A DNA stretch of 64,000 nucleotides, taken from DAOUJI01 sp965197415 (lineage in GTDB: Bacteria > Chloroflexota > Dehalococcoidia > Lucifugimonadales > JAGWBF01). The notes under the pieces were generated by a model. The model had not been told where the DNA came from. It worked only from the letters and a program-made list of their open reading frames with translations, and made no database searches. How positions within the stretch are numbered: position 1 is the stretch's first letter; every line of letters starts with the position of its first letter. This document shows, in pieces, positions 8,227 through 15,934 of this stretch. A program made the translations under genes and the position numbers. Location of the stretch: the NCBI GenBank assembly GCA_965197415.1, contig OZ240207.1:310001-374000 (forward strand), read 5' to 3'.

Positions 8227-8424
8227 GTGAGCCGAAACATTCGTATAAACCTGATACTTTCCGCCATATCCCAGGTCTTTGGGTGCTATTCATGCGCCAC
8301 CCGGCTGAGGTATGGAGACTTCGAGTGCCCCCATTGCGGTCTTGATCAGGAGGACCATATGAGGGCGTGGGCGGAGGCGATGCTGGACCGGCTCGACGCA
8401 GAAGAACAGCGGGATGGTCCATGA
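8227..8424 (+). CDS. small zinc-ribbon-like protein
   Basis: A 65-residue protein starting at GTG. It carries two Cys pairs, CYSC (about residues 20-23) and CPHCG (about 34-38), separated by about ten residues, the spacing of a small zinc ribbon, followed by a helical acidic tail. Its TGA overlaps the ATG of the MFS gene (ATGA), which supports that it is really translated and coupled. No function can be assigned; a regulatory or accessory role for the transporter is only a guess. Confidence 0.6.
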   Translation: MSRNIRINLILSAISQVFGCYSCATRLRYGDFECPHCGLDQEDHMRAWAEAMLDRLDAEEQRDGP

Positions 8425-9701
8425 ACCTCAGGGCCGTCTATGAAAGATCGGCCTTCTCCTGCTTCCGCTACCGGGAGTACAGCCTCTTCTGGGTGGGCGC
8501 CGCCTTTTCCAACATAGGGATGTGGTCCCTCATTGCAGGCCGCCTATGGCTCATGCATGACATGACCGAGTCTGCGGCCAAGGTCGGCCTTGTCACCACA
8601 GCGGGTCTGGGGCCGGTGTTGTTGTTTTCGGTGTGGGGCGGCGTGCTGGCCGACAGGGTGAACCGGCTCAAGTTGCTGCGGACGACGAGGGGAATGTTCG
8701 CGGCGTTGGCGTTCGTAACGGGGGGCCTGATAAGCGCCGACATCATCGAGCCCTGGCACCTAATCGCCATATCTGTGGCCACCGGCATCCTGTTGTCAAT
8801 AGACATCCCCTCCCGCTCGGCGATGGTGCCTTCCCTTGTGCCCAGGGAGCAGTTGGCTGGGGCCGTCGCTCTGTATTCTATGGTGTTCGGAGGGGCCGCA
8901 ATTGTCGGTCCCATACTGCTGGGTCCCCTGACCAATTTGTGGGGCATAGAGAGCGTCTTCTACCTAATCGGAAGCTCGTACGTTTTCACCGTGGCCACAC
9001 TCTGCCTAATGAACCCGGAAGGCCATAAACCTAAGGCCCGGGAGGAGTCCCCGCTCCAGAGCCTCTTGCGAGGGATCCAGTACATTAGTCGCAGACGCGT
9101 GATTGCGGGGGTAATCGGCCTGGGCCTGGTGGTGAGCATGTTCGGCGCCGCGTTCCAGAACCTTATGCCTGAGTTGGCGGACAAGGTGATAACAGGAGGA
9201 ATTGACACGTATAGCCGCCTGCTGCTTGCCGCGGGAGTCGGAGGGCTCAGCATGACCGGACTAGTGGCGGCAATGGGCGCCCGCGTTCGTCCCGCCAGGC
9301 AACTCTTCATTGGCGGCATGGGCTATGGCGCCTGTCTGCTTGTCCTGTCCCAAGTCACCGGTTTCACGTGGGCGGTGGTCACCGTGGGCGCAATAGGGGC
9401 GTTTCACGTGGCGTTCCAAATTATGAGCACGACCATGCTGCAAAGCCTGGCCGACGACGAATACCGCGGCAGGGTAATGAGCGTCCATATGATCACCTGG
9501 GGTTCGACGGCCCTGGGGGCGTACCTGATGGGCGAAATAGGAGAAAGGCAAGGAGTTGCCGTTGCCTTTGGCCTGAGCGGGGCGATAATACTGTCGTGCA
9601 CTTTGGCTGTTGGCCTCCTTATGATCGGACGGCGCATCCGGGAGGCGTCGTCCGTTGTGTCTGAAACGGGTGAGGCAGCCCAGGTCCGCACCTCCGGATG
9701 A
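8421..9701 (+). CDS. MFS transporter (enterobactin/macrolide exporter-like)
   Basis: A 426-residue membrane protein with about 12 hydrophobic segments. The N-terminal SCFRYREYSLFWVGAAFSN and the GVLADRVNR loop between the second and third segments are typical of the EntS/MefA-like MFS_3 group. The start chosen is the ATG at 8421 that overlaps the preceding small gene. A slightly longer frame from 8367 would lie inside that gene. Members usually export drugs or siderophores by proton antiport; the actual substrate here is unknown. Confidence 0.88.
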   Translation: MNLRAVYERSAFSCFRYREYSLFWVGAAFSNIGMWSLIAGRLWLMHDMTESAAKVGLVTTAGLGPVLLFSVWGGVLADRVNRLKLLRTTRGMFAALAFVTGGLISADIIEPWHLIAISVATGILLSIDIPSRSAMVPSLVPREQLAGAVALYSMVFGGAAIVGPILLGPLTNLWGIESVFYLIGSSYVFTVATLCLMNPEGHKPKAREESPLQSLLRGIQYISRRRVIAGVIGLGLVVSMFGAAFQNLMPELADKVITGGIDTYSRLLLAAGVGGLSMTGLVAAMGARVRPARQLFIGGMGYGACLLVLSQVTGFTWAVVTVGAIGAFHVAFQIMSTTMLQSLADDEYRGRVMSVHMITWGSTALGAYLMGEIGERQGVAVAFGLSGAIILSCTLAVGLLMIGRRIREASSVVSETGEAAQVRTSG

Positions 9702-9714
9702 CTCCGGGCTGTTC

Positions 9715-9743
9715 TTGACGGGGCCAAAGGCCCTAAGTACAAT
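9715..9743 (+). promoter_or_regulatory. sigma-70-like promoter with palindromic spacer
   Basis: TTGACG at 9715-9720 and TACAAT at 9738-9743 are separated by exactly 17 bases. The spacer begins with GGGCCAAAGGCCC, an exact inverted repeat, so a repressor could bind between the two boxes. It lies 68 bases upstream of the alpha/beta hydrolase start. Confidence 0.6.
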
Positions 9744-9811
9744 CCCATCGTTTTCATAGAGGCATCGAGGACAGGGTGTGCAGGCGCTCCGTTCCGTATA
9801 TAAGGAGGGCG

Positions 9812-10660
9812 ATGGCGTACGCCGCCGTCAACGGACTACAGGTCCACTACGAGGTCCACGGCTCCGGTCCGCCTATGATAATGATGGCGCCGGGAGCTTT
9901 CGACGCCACCATCGACAAGTGGTCCACTACCCTGGTGTGGAGTCAGGTACGGCCTCTGGAGACTATCGCTCAGAAGTACACGTGCATAGCCTACGACCGG
10001 AGGGAAGCGGGACTGTCGGAAGGCCGTATAGAGCACATCTCCTGGCCCACCTACGCCGCCGAGTCCGCCGGACTGCTGGACCACCTGGGCATTGATTCCG
10101 CCTTCGTGATAGGCGGATGCATGGGGGCGTCGGCGGCTTTCGCTTTTGCCGTGGCGTATCCTCAACGGACGAGAGGCTTGATCCTGCACTGGCCCATGGG
10201 AGGCGTTCTGCTGCGGAAATCCGGGCTCAAACGTTTCGCGGACCACCAGGAGTTCGTATTGCAGAACGGCCTTGAAGCTGTGATGAAGGCGGCCCGTGAG
10301 ACTCCTAGTTTCTGGGCGGAGCCGTCGGGCGGGCCATGGGCTCCGGTTATCGCCAACTACCCTGAATTCGCAGGATCGTTCGCGGAGCTGGACATGGAGC
10401 GCTACACCGCGCTGGTGGGAGTCATAGGGAGGGGCCTCTTCGACCGCGACACGGCCCCGGGCGCCGAGCCGGAGGAGTTGCTCAGCCTGAAAGTCCCCAC
10501 GATGATAATACCCGGTCACGACGCTAATCATGCCACGTCGGCGGCGCGATACCTGGAGGAGTGCATCCCCGACGCCATGTACCATGACCTATCCTTGGAA
10601 GAGCAGACTGCTGACAGAGTAAGGGACCTGATCACCGACTTCCTGGACAATCTGTCATAA
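9812..10660 (+). CDS. alpha/beta hydrolase with probable Cys nucleophile
   Basis: A 282-residue alpha/beta-hydrolase fold protein. The oxyanion region (GSGPPMIMMAPG) is near residue 17. The nucleophile elbow reads GGCMGA (about residues 98-103), with Cys where most members have Ser. The acid and His would be expected around PGHDANHATS (about 232-240). Cys elbows occur in dienelactone-hydrolase-like enzymes. The ATG is preceded by AAGGAGG, and the promoter at 9715 fits. It may act on a lactone or ester from the neighbouring catabolism, but the substrate is not deducible. Confidence 0.85.
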   Translation: MAYAAVNGLQVHYEVHGSGPPMIMMAPGAFDATIDKWSTTLVWSQVRPLETIAQKYTCIAYDRREAGLSEGRIEHISWPTYAAESAGLLDHLGIDSAFVIGGCMGASAAFAFAVAYPQRTRGLILHWPMGGVLLRKSGLKRFADHQEFVLQNGLEAVMKAARETPSFWAEPSGGPWAPVIANYPEFAGSFAELDMERYTALVGVIGRGLFDRDTAPGAEPEELLSLKVPTMIIPGHDANHATSAARYLEECIPDAMYHDLSLEEQTADRVRDLITDFLDNLS

Positions 10661-10721
10661 TGAATCTATGGAATCCGATAAGCGTCCAGCATCGTAAAAT
10701 AACTTAGATTAGGGGGGCGAC

Positions 10722-11246
10722 ATGCCACGAACAGCATTGGACCTGACCAACCCCGAACACCTGGCTCTGGTGGGAGGCCAGTGGCGATTCGGACCCGGCC
10801 TGGTGCCGGGTGAGCCGAACGAGGGCCTGGTCGCTATGCTGGAAAGCAGCCCTGCCCGGCTCCCTGACTACGACGACTCAGCGTGGGAAGTTATAGACGA
10901 TATAGGTCAGTGGAGGTCAAGCCGCCTGACCTTTGGTTGGTACAGGACCAAGCTGGTCATACCTGAACAGGTCAACGGCAGGGACACCAAGGGCGCCCGC
11001 ACGTACTTCGAGACCTGCATCGACGACTACGGCGAGGTCTGGGTGAACGGAGAGATAGACCTGGTGAGGGGTTCGGTGCAAGGTTTCAACATCCCGCAGC
11101 GGGTTCCGCTTTCGGTTGAGACGGAACCGGGCGCTGAATATACTATAGCCATGCTGGCAATCAACGGACCTCTTGCAAGGCCTGGCGGAGCGATTTTCGT
11201 GCGCTACGCCACTCTGGCCCTTGAATGGCGGGGCGAAGGATACTAA
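10722..11246 (+). CDS. galactose-binding-like beta-sandwich protein
   Basis: 174 residues without a signal peptide. The order WRFGPGL, DDSAWEVIDDIGQW, FGWYRTKLVIP, ARTYFETCIDDYGEVWVNG resembles the sugar-binding jelly-roll domain at the N-terminus of glycoside hydrolase family 2. No catalytic domain is attached. A GGGGGG-rich Shine-Dalgarno precedes the ATG. The gene ends just before the selenoprotein candidate (start 11255) and is likely co-transcribed with it. Whether it binds carbohydrate is unknown. Confidence 0.7.
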   Translation: MPRTALDLTNPEHLALVGGQWRFGPGLVPGEPNEGLVAMLESSPARLPDYDDSAWEVIDDIGQWRSSRLTFGWYRTKLVIPEQVNGRDTKGARTYFETCIDDYGEVWVNGEIDLVRGSVQGFNIPQRVPLSVETEPGAEYTIAMLAINGPLARPGGAIFVRYATLALEWRGEGY

Positions 11247-11254
11247 AAAAAGCT

Positions 11255-12661
11255 ATGGCAATACGGGCGTTAATTCTACTGGCGAGCGTCCTTCTGCTGA
11301 CAGCCTTGGCGGCTTGCGGCGGAGGGGCGGATGAGCCTGCTCCGACGGCTACACAGCCGCCTAAGCCTCCGACTGCCACATCGGCGCCTTCCAGTGGGGA
11401 ACCGGATGCTCCTACGGCGACCACGGCAGTCGAACCAACTGAGGCGCCGAGTCTGATGGTGGGCTTCGAAGTCGGGGAAATGGCCCCCGACTTCGAGTTG
11501 ACCACAATCGACGGCGAGAAATTTTCCCTGTCGGACTTTCAAGGGGACAGCCCTGTCCTGCTCTATTTCTTTGCAACCTGGTGACCCCACTGCCGCGCCG
11601 AGTTACGGACGCTGCAGGAACTAACCGACGACTCCGATGAGGTCAAGGTCATAGCCATCGGCACCGACCCTTCCGAGGCTGCGGATAAGGTCCGCTCATA
11701 CCGGGACAACCAGGGCATCACGTACCGCATGGCCGCAGCCCGCACCGACATCGTTCGGGCCTATAACATCACGACCCAGTCATCCAAGGTAGGGGTGGAC
11801 AAGAACGGAGTGGTCCAGGTCAGGTCAGGGCCTGGGACTCGTGACGGAGGCTGGTGGTCGGACGCTTTCGAAACGCTCTCTGGTCAGCCGGCAGCCTCTA
11901 CGGCGCCGAGTGGGCCGCAGGGACCGAAGTCGGAACCCGGGCCGGCAGTGAAGGCGTCGTCACCCACCAGTCCGTCGACCGCGCCACTGGTGCGCGTAAC
12001 CGAGTCGGAGGCTACGGCGACTTCACTCGCGCCCATCAGGGACCCTACGGCGACTGTCGTGCCACAAGCAACAGACACACCCGTTCCCGTTGTGAACACT
12101 CCGTCGCCGCCGCCTCCCACCAACACTTCTCCGCCGCCAGACCCCACTCCTACACCGCCCCCTACCGCCACGCCTGTTCCCACTGCAACGCCTGTCCCGC
12201 CGCCCCCACCCACCGAGGCGCCGAGCCTGAAGGTTGGATATAACGTGGGAGAGATGGCGCCCGACTTCGAGTTGACAACCATCGACGGAGAGACGCTGTC
12301 CCTGTCGGACTTCCGCGGGAGCAGTCCCGTCCTTCTCTACTTCTATGCCACCTGGTGACCCCACTGCCGCGCCGAGTTACGGACGCTGCAGGGACTAACA
12401 AGCCAATCCGACGAGGTGAAAGTCATAGCCATCGGGACAGACCCCAATGAATCGGAGGGCGACGTCCGCTCCTACCGGGACCGCGAGGGGCTCAGCTACC
12501 GCATTGCCTTAGCCCGTACAGACATTGTCCGCACCTATAAAATAACTGCCCAGTCCTCCAAAGTCGGCGTGGACAAGAACGGGGTCGTCCAGGTCCGCTC
12601 TATCTACGGACGTCAGGGCGCAGACTGGTGGCAGGACACGTTTAACACCCTCACACAATAG
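11255..12661 (+). CDS. putative double-selenocysteine lipoprotein with two TlpA/AhpC-like thioredoxin domains
   Basis: One frame from the ATG at 11255 to TAG at 12659-12661 is interrupted only by TGA at 11582 (codon 110) and 12356 (codon 368). It encodes a lipoprotein signal with lipobox LAAC (about residues 18-21), a P/T-rich spacer, redoxin domain 1 (about 67-210), a roughly 110-residue Pro/Thr-rich linker, and redoxin domain 2 (about 325-468). In each domain GEMAPDFELTTIDGE leads to FxATW-TGA-PHCRAEL, so TGA takes the place of the first Cys of the W-C-x-x-C site. Downstream of each TGA the redoxin sequence continues (VKVIAIGTDP, KVGVDKNGVVQV) with no frameshift. Read-through as selenocysteine gives U110-x-x-C113 and U368-x-x-C371. 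The protein would be anchored outside the cytoplasmic membrane, as a disulfide reductase or peroxidase-like enzyme. An alternative ATG at 11225 overlaps the previous gene. Without Sec insertion only truncated pieces would be made. No selA, selB or tRNA-Sec is in the window. Confidence 0.85.
11582..11617 (+). promoter_or_regulatory. UGA codon plus candidate bacterial SECIS hairpin 1
   Basis: After TGA 11582-11584, CTGC (11590-11593) pairs with GCAG (11614-11617), GCG (11595-11597) with CGC (11610-11612), and CCG (11598-11600) with CGG (11606-11608). There is one C/T mismatch and a bulged A at 11609. The apical loop AGTTA has its G 18 nt after the UGA, inside the 16-37 nt window known for bacterial SECIS elements. 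The folding was done by eye. Confidence 0.7.
12356..12391 (+). promoter_or_regulatory. UGA codon plus candidate bacterial SECIS hairpin 2
   Basis: The hairpin is identical in sequence to the first (offset 774 bases): CTGC 12364-12367 with GCAG 12388-12391, loop AGTTA at 12375-12379, and the same bulged A. Silent positions are unchanged here while the flanking codons have diverged, which suggests selection on the RNA. Confidence 0.7.
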
Positions 12662-12690
12662 GTTCCGTCTCCGAAATTCCTTATTGTCAT

Positions 12691-12732
12691 TTCCTCTTCC
12701 CCATTTGAGGGAGAAGATTGAGACGGGGGTGT
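12691..12732. repeat. possible degraded dispersed repeat
   Basis: The stretch with CCCCATTTGAGGGAGAAG followed by a G-rich tail resembles the type of imperfect palindromic intergenic repeat seen in many bacterial genomes. No second clear copy occurs in this window, so this is weak. Confidence 0.2.
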
Positions 12733-12779
12733 CTGTCAGCCGCACTGCTTCATTACATACCCCAGTCCCGCCGTGGTTC

Positions 12780-14072
12780 CTAACTTCGTCTACCGGGCGG
12801 TGTCGAGTACAGCACCAGCGCTGCCGCTACGGACACGGATATGGCGAAAATCAGGAACGGTGTGTAATAGCTGTTCTGGTAGTCCCACATGAACCCGGCG
12901 ATCACAGGGCCGCAGGCCTGACCGGCGATCTGGACCGGCAGAGTCACTCCCCGGATGCTTCCCAGGTGGCGCCTCCCATAATAGTCGGCCCAGGCGATGC
13001 GCAGCAGAGTATGGAGGCCTCCCACGCCAGCGCCCAACAGGCTGGCTGAGGCGACTCCCGCCGCCAGTGTGCTGCTATAGGCCGTGCCCAACGCGCCCAG
13101 TCCCACAACCAGCCCCGTCGCGGACAGCAGAAACCGGACCGGTATGCGCTTGGACGAATAGGCCCAGAAGAGGCCGCCGGGCACCTGGGAGAAAGCAAAT
13201 GCGCTGACCGTGCCCGCCGCTCCCTCCGCGCTTATGCCTCTTTGCAGGTAGTGTCCAGCTTGGTGCAGGCTCACTCCAGCCTGTACCATGAACCCCGCAG
13301 CCGAAAAGGCCGCCAGGGACCAGAAAGCCCTGGTGTATAGGGCCTGCCTCAGGGTGTATTCAGGTTCCGCTCCGACCCGCGTAGAACTCGTCCCAGCGGC
13401 GGAGGTGGTCTGGCCCTGACCAGGGGTATCAGGTTCCAGGTCCGGCTCGATGCCCATGTCCTCTGGACGTCTGGCAACCAGCAGCAGCGCCGGAGCCACG
13501 GCGATGGACAACGTGTACGCTCCCAACACCCACCACGCCGTCTTCCAGTCGTATCCCTGTATGAGAAGCTGGGCCACGAAAGGCATGATGGTCAGGCCGG
13601 TGCCATGGGTCACTCCCAACCACCCCAGGATGGTCGCCCGGCGCCGCACGAACCAGTTGCTGAGGGAGGTGGACGGCCCCAGTTCCAGCGGGCTGGCAAA
13701 GGCCATGCGTCCGGGTATGTAGAGGGCGTAGAACGCCGCCGGGTGGGATATCATCGACAGTCCGATGGCGCAGCCACCTGTGATGACTCCGCCCGCCGCC
13801 ACCACTATCGCGGAGCCGTACCGGTCCACCCACCATCCCACCAGGGGCGATATTCCCACAGCCATCACTCCGCCCAGGCTCACCGCTCCGGCGAATTGGC
13901 CGCGGGACCAGCCCAGCTCCTCGGTCATGGGCACCATGAATACGGCAAGGGTGGCCACGGCCATCATGGGCCGGGATGAGTAGCTGACCAAGCCCATGAC
14001 TCCAAACACCACCCAGCCATAGTAAAAAGGCAAGGACTTGGCGAGACGGATGCGCCAGTCGGAAATCAACAA
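12780..14072 (-). CDS. MFS transporter (monocarboxylate/oxalate-formate antiporter-like)
   Basis: A 430-residue protein with about 12 hydrophobic segments in two halves, joined by a hydrophilic loop (PDLEPDTPGQGQTTSAAG, near residue 213). The N-terminal YYGWVVFGVMGLVSYSS and the PLVGWWVDRYGS loop match the OFA/MCP-like MFS group that moves small organic acids. It begins with TTG at 14070-14072, preceded by a promoter-like pair at 14090-14118. It is convergent with the selenoprotein candidate. The substrate is unknown. Confidence 0.85.
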   Translation of the reverse strand: MLISDWRIRLAKSLPFYYGWVVFGVMGLVSYSSRPMMAVATLAVFMVPMTEELGWSRGQFAGAVSLGGVMAVGISPLVGWWVDRYGSAIVVAAGGVITGGCAIGLSMISHPAAFYALYIPGRMAFASPLELGPSTSLSNWFVRRRATILGWLGVTHGTGLTIMPFVAQLLIQGYDWKTAWWVLGAYTLSIAVAPALLLVARRPEDMGIEPDLEPDTPGQGQTTSAAGTSSTRVGAEPEYTLRQALYTRAFWSLAAFSAAGFMVQAGVSLHQAGHYLQRGISAEGAAGTVSAFAFSQVPGGLFWAYSSKRIPVRFLLSATGLVVGLGALGTAYSSTLAAGVASASLLGAGVGGLHTLLRIAWADYYGRRHLGSIRGVTLPVQIAGQACGPVIAGFMWDYQNSYYTPFLIFAISVSVAAALVLYSTPPGRRS

Positions 14073-14089
14073 GGAGCGCGGAGCTCCCG

Positions 14090-14118
14090 TTTTAACGAGT
14101 CGTTGTCAGGTATGTAAA
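14090..14118 (-). promoter_or_regulatory. candidate promoter for the MFS gene
   Basis: On the minus strand, TTTACA (14113-14118) and TTAAAA (14090-14095) are separated by 17 bases. They lie just upstream of the TTG start at 14072, so the leader would be very short. Confidence 0.4.
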
Positions 14119-14462
14119 CACGGACCAATTCCAGGCTCCGCTTTAGGATTCCGTGGAATTATAACTTAACGGCGGTTCGGCTAGTCGGGTCTTCAGGGCT
14201 GGCCAACCGTGGGGCCGAACGTTACCCCAAACTGGCCGGAGACCGTATCTCACAGGACGACGCCTGGAGGGGTGCAGTCTGGGTCAAGGTTGGACTAACG
14301 TCGGTCTGTTCCAGCACTCTTGCTTAAAGGGTCCTCAAATGGCAAGAATACTGTTTCGTATCGCGTCCCTAGTAAGAACTCTGGCAGTGCGAGATATTGC
14401 CTTTACTACCTCGCTTGCTAGAAGATGGTGTCACGGCCAGATAGTGTCTGGGAGAAAAGAAC
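14119..14462. other. intergenic stretch with no recognised feature
   Basis: About 340 bases between the MFS and GNAT genes. Apart from a Shine-Dalgarno-like GGGAGA at its 3' end I see no gene, tRNA or strong hairpin. The base composition becomes noticeably more AT-rich toward the GNAT gene. Confidence 0.5.
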
Positions 14463-14879
14463 ATGACTGAGCTAGTGATTCGGGCTTACCGGGAATCTGA
14501 TCAGGACGCCGTAGTACAACTATGGCGAGAGTGTGGACTGACGACGCACTGGAACGATCCTAAAAAGGATATCTACCGTAAGCTAAGCACCCAACGGGAG
14601 ATGTTTCTGGTCGGATCAATCGGCTCTAAGTTGGTAGCGACTGTGATGGCCGGGTACGATGGACATCGTGGTTGGATCAACTATCTGGCGGTCGCTATCG
14701 ATAGTCAAAAAAGAGGATTCGGACGCCGTTTGATGGGCGAGGCGGAAGCACGCCTGAGAGAGATGGGGTGTCCTAAGATTAACCTACAGGTCAGGAACTC
14801 GAACGCCGATGTAGTTGAGTTTTATAGGGCTATTGGATATTCGATAGATGACGTTGTAAGCATGGGCAAGCGTCTTTAA
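14463..14879 (+). CDS. GNAT-family N-acetyltransferase (YpeA-like)
   Basis: A 138-residue acetyl-CoA-dependent acetyltransferase. The acetyl-CoA pyrophosphate loop is QKRGFGRRLM (Q/RxxGxG/A, about residue 81), preceded by the beta-4 strand INYLAVA. It ends with the VRNSNADVVEFYRAIGY motif common in YpeA/RimI-like members. The start ATG follows GGGAGAAAAGAAC. Codon use (GTA, CTA, AAG/AAA mixes) looks less GC-biased than its neighbours, hinting at acquisition. The acceptor substrate is unknown. Confidence 0.88.
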   Translation: MTELVIRAYRESDQDAVVQLWRECGLTTHWNDPKKDIYRKLSTQREMFLVGSIGSKLVATVMAGYDGHRGWINYLAVAIDSQKRGFGRRLMGEAEARLREMGCPKINLQVRNSNADVVEFYRAIGYSIDDVVSMGKRL

Positions 14880-15111
14880 GAAGACTAAGAGACCGCTCTG
14901 CAATCACGTAGCCGATTCCGCCACTATAGAACCGTCGCCGAAGCTGTATAGATTGAAAGAATGATCTAACGTAGGGAAGTATCCTCCACACTTGCAACGT
15001 AACCGCACAATCGAACTTGCTTAATATCAAATAGATATTAGTGACTGCGCTACTCTTGGGTAGCAGGATTGAGTACTACAATCGGTGGTGGAGGCCGGAG
15101 TTCTGGAAATC

Positions 15112-15837
15112 CTACCGCACTGCGTGAGAATGCCAACCGCTCCAGGGCGCCTTCCAGCGGCGGAACAACGATATGAAAAGGGGATTGGTCCAGACCAGAA
15201 TCTTCCACACCGGCCATTTGTCGAAGCGACGGCTGGACGGCTGCACACGGGGGTTCCGTATAAACCGGACAACGCCATCGGTCCTCTTTGAATGCCTTTT
15301 CAGGCTCCAGTAGAAGTCAACGTCTTCACCGATCCACACCTTTTCGTCGTAGCCTCCGACTTGTTCGAAGACGCTCTTGCGGCAGAACTGTGTTGCGCCT
15401 TGGGCCATGCCCGAAAGGCGGCCTAGCAGCCGCCAGGCGCGCAGGTAAAACCTCATGGAAAGGCGTTTGGGCCGATAGTCCACGTCCACGCCGCCTCCGA
15501 CACACCCCGGATCGCTCATCGCCTCGTGAATAGCGTCTAGAAGTGTGTCCGGCATGTTCACGTCGGCGTCGACAAAGACGAGCACGTCCCTATGTGCATG
15601 GCGCGCCCCAGTGTTTCGGGCTCGCGCAATGCCTTGCACCGGCTCGTGGACCACCGTTGCGCCCTTGGCGCGGGCGGCGACGGCGGTGCCGTCTGTGCTG
15701 TTGTTGTCGACGACGATGGTTTCGACGTCGACGCCGGAGCGGGCTTGCAACCTTCTCACGGCAACCTGAATCGAATCCAGGGTTGGCCCGATGTAGGCCT
15801 GTTCATTGAAAGCTGGAACGATAATAGTGAGTTTCAC
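15112..15837 (-). CDS. glycosyltransferase family 2
   Basis: 241 residues with a GT-A fold: TIIVPAFNEQAYIGPTLDS at the N-terminus, DNNSTDGT (about residue 45), and the metal-binding VDADVNMP (about 91). The GYDEKVWIGEDVDF (ED acid/base region) is near 167. It has no clear trans-membrane anchor. It would transfer a sugar from a nucleotide donor to a lipid or glycan acceptor. It stands alone, with no polysaccharide cluster beside it, so the acceptor cannot be named. Confidence 0.88.
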   Translation of the reverse strand: MKLTIIVPAFNEQAYIGPTLDSIQVAVRRLQARSGVDVETIVVDNNSTDGTAVAARAKGATVVHEPVQGIARARNTGARHAHRDVLVFVDADVNMPDTLLDAIHEAMSDPGCVGGGVDVDYRPKRLSMRFYLRAWRLLGRLSGMAQGATQFCRKSVFEQVGGYDEKVWIGEDVDFYWSLKRHSKRTDGVVRFIRNPRVQPSSRRFDKWPVWKILVWTNPLFISLFRRWKAPWSGWHSHAVR

Positions 15838-15934
15838 AGTAGGTTAGGACCCCGGGACGGGTTAACTCAAAGTCAACGATTGCCTAAACCCAGCCGGGAA
15901 TCCAATAGAGGGCCGCTGCGTCGAGACCGGATGC

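Noticed and set aside
11582..12358. Reading the selenoprotein locus as three separate short genes or a pseudogene
   Set aside because: The two TGA codons fall at the identical active-site position in both domains, the frame is otherwise intact for 468 codons, and both are followed by the same hairpin. Random nonsense mutations would not do this.
11582..12358. Genome-wide TGA recoding (to Trp or Gly)
   Set aside because: Many genes in the window end with TGA at the family-expected C-terminus and in ATGA overlaps, and no other conserved gene needs TGA read-through.
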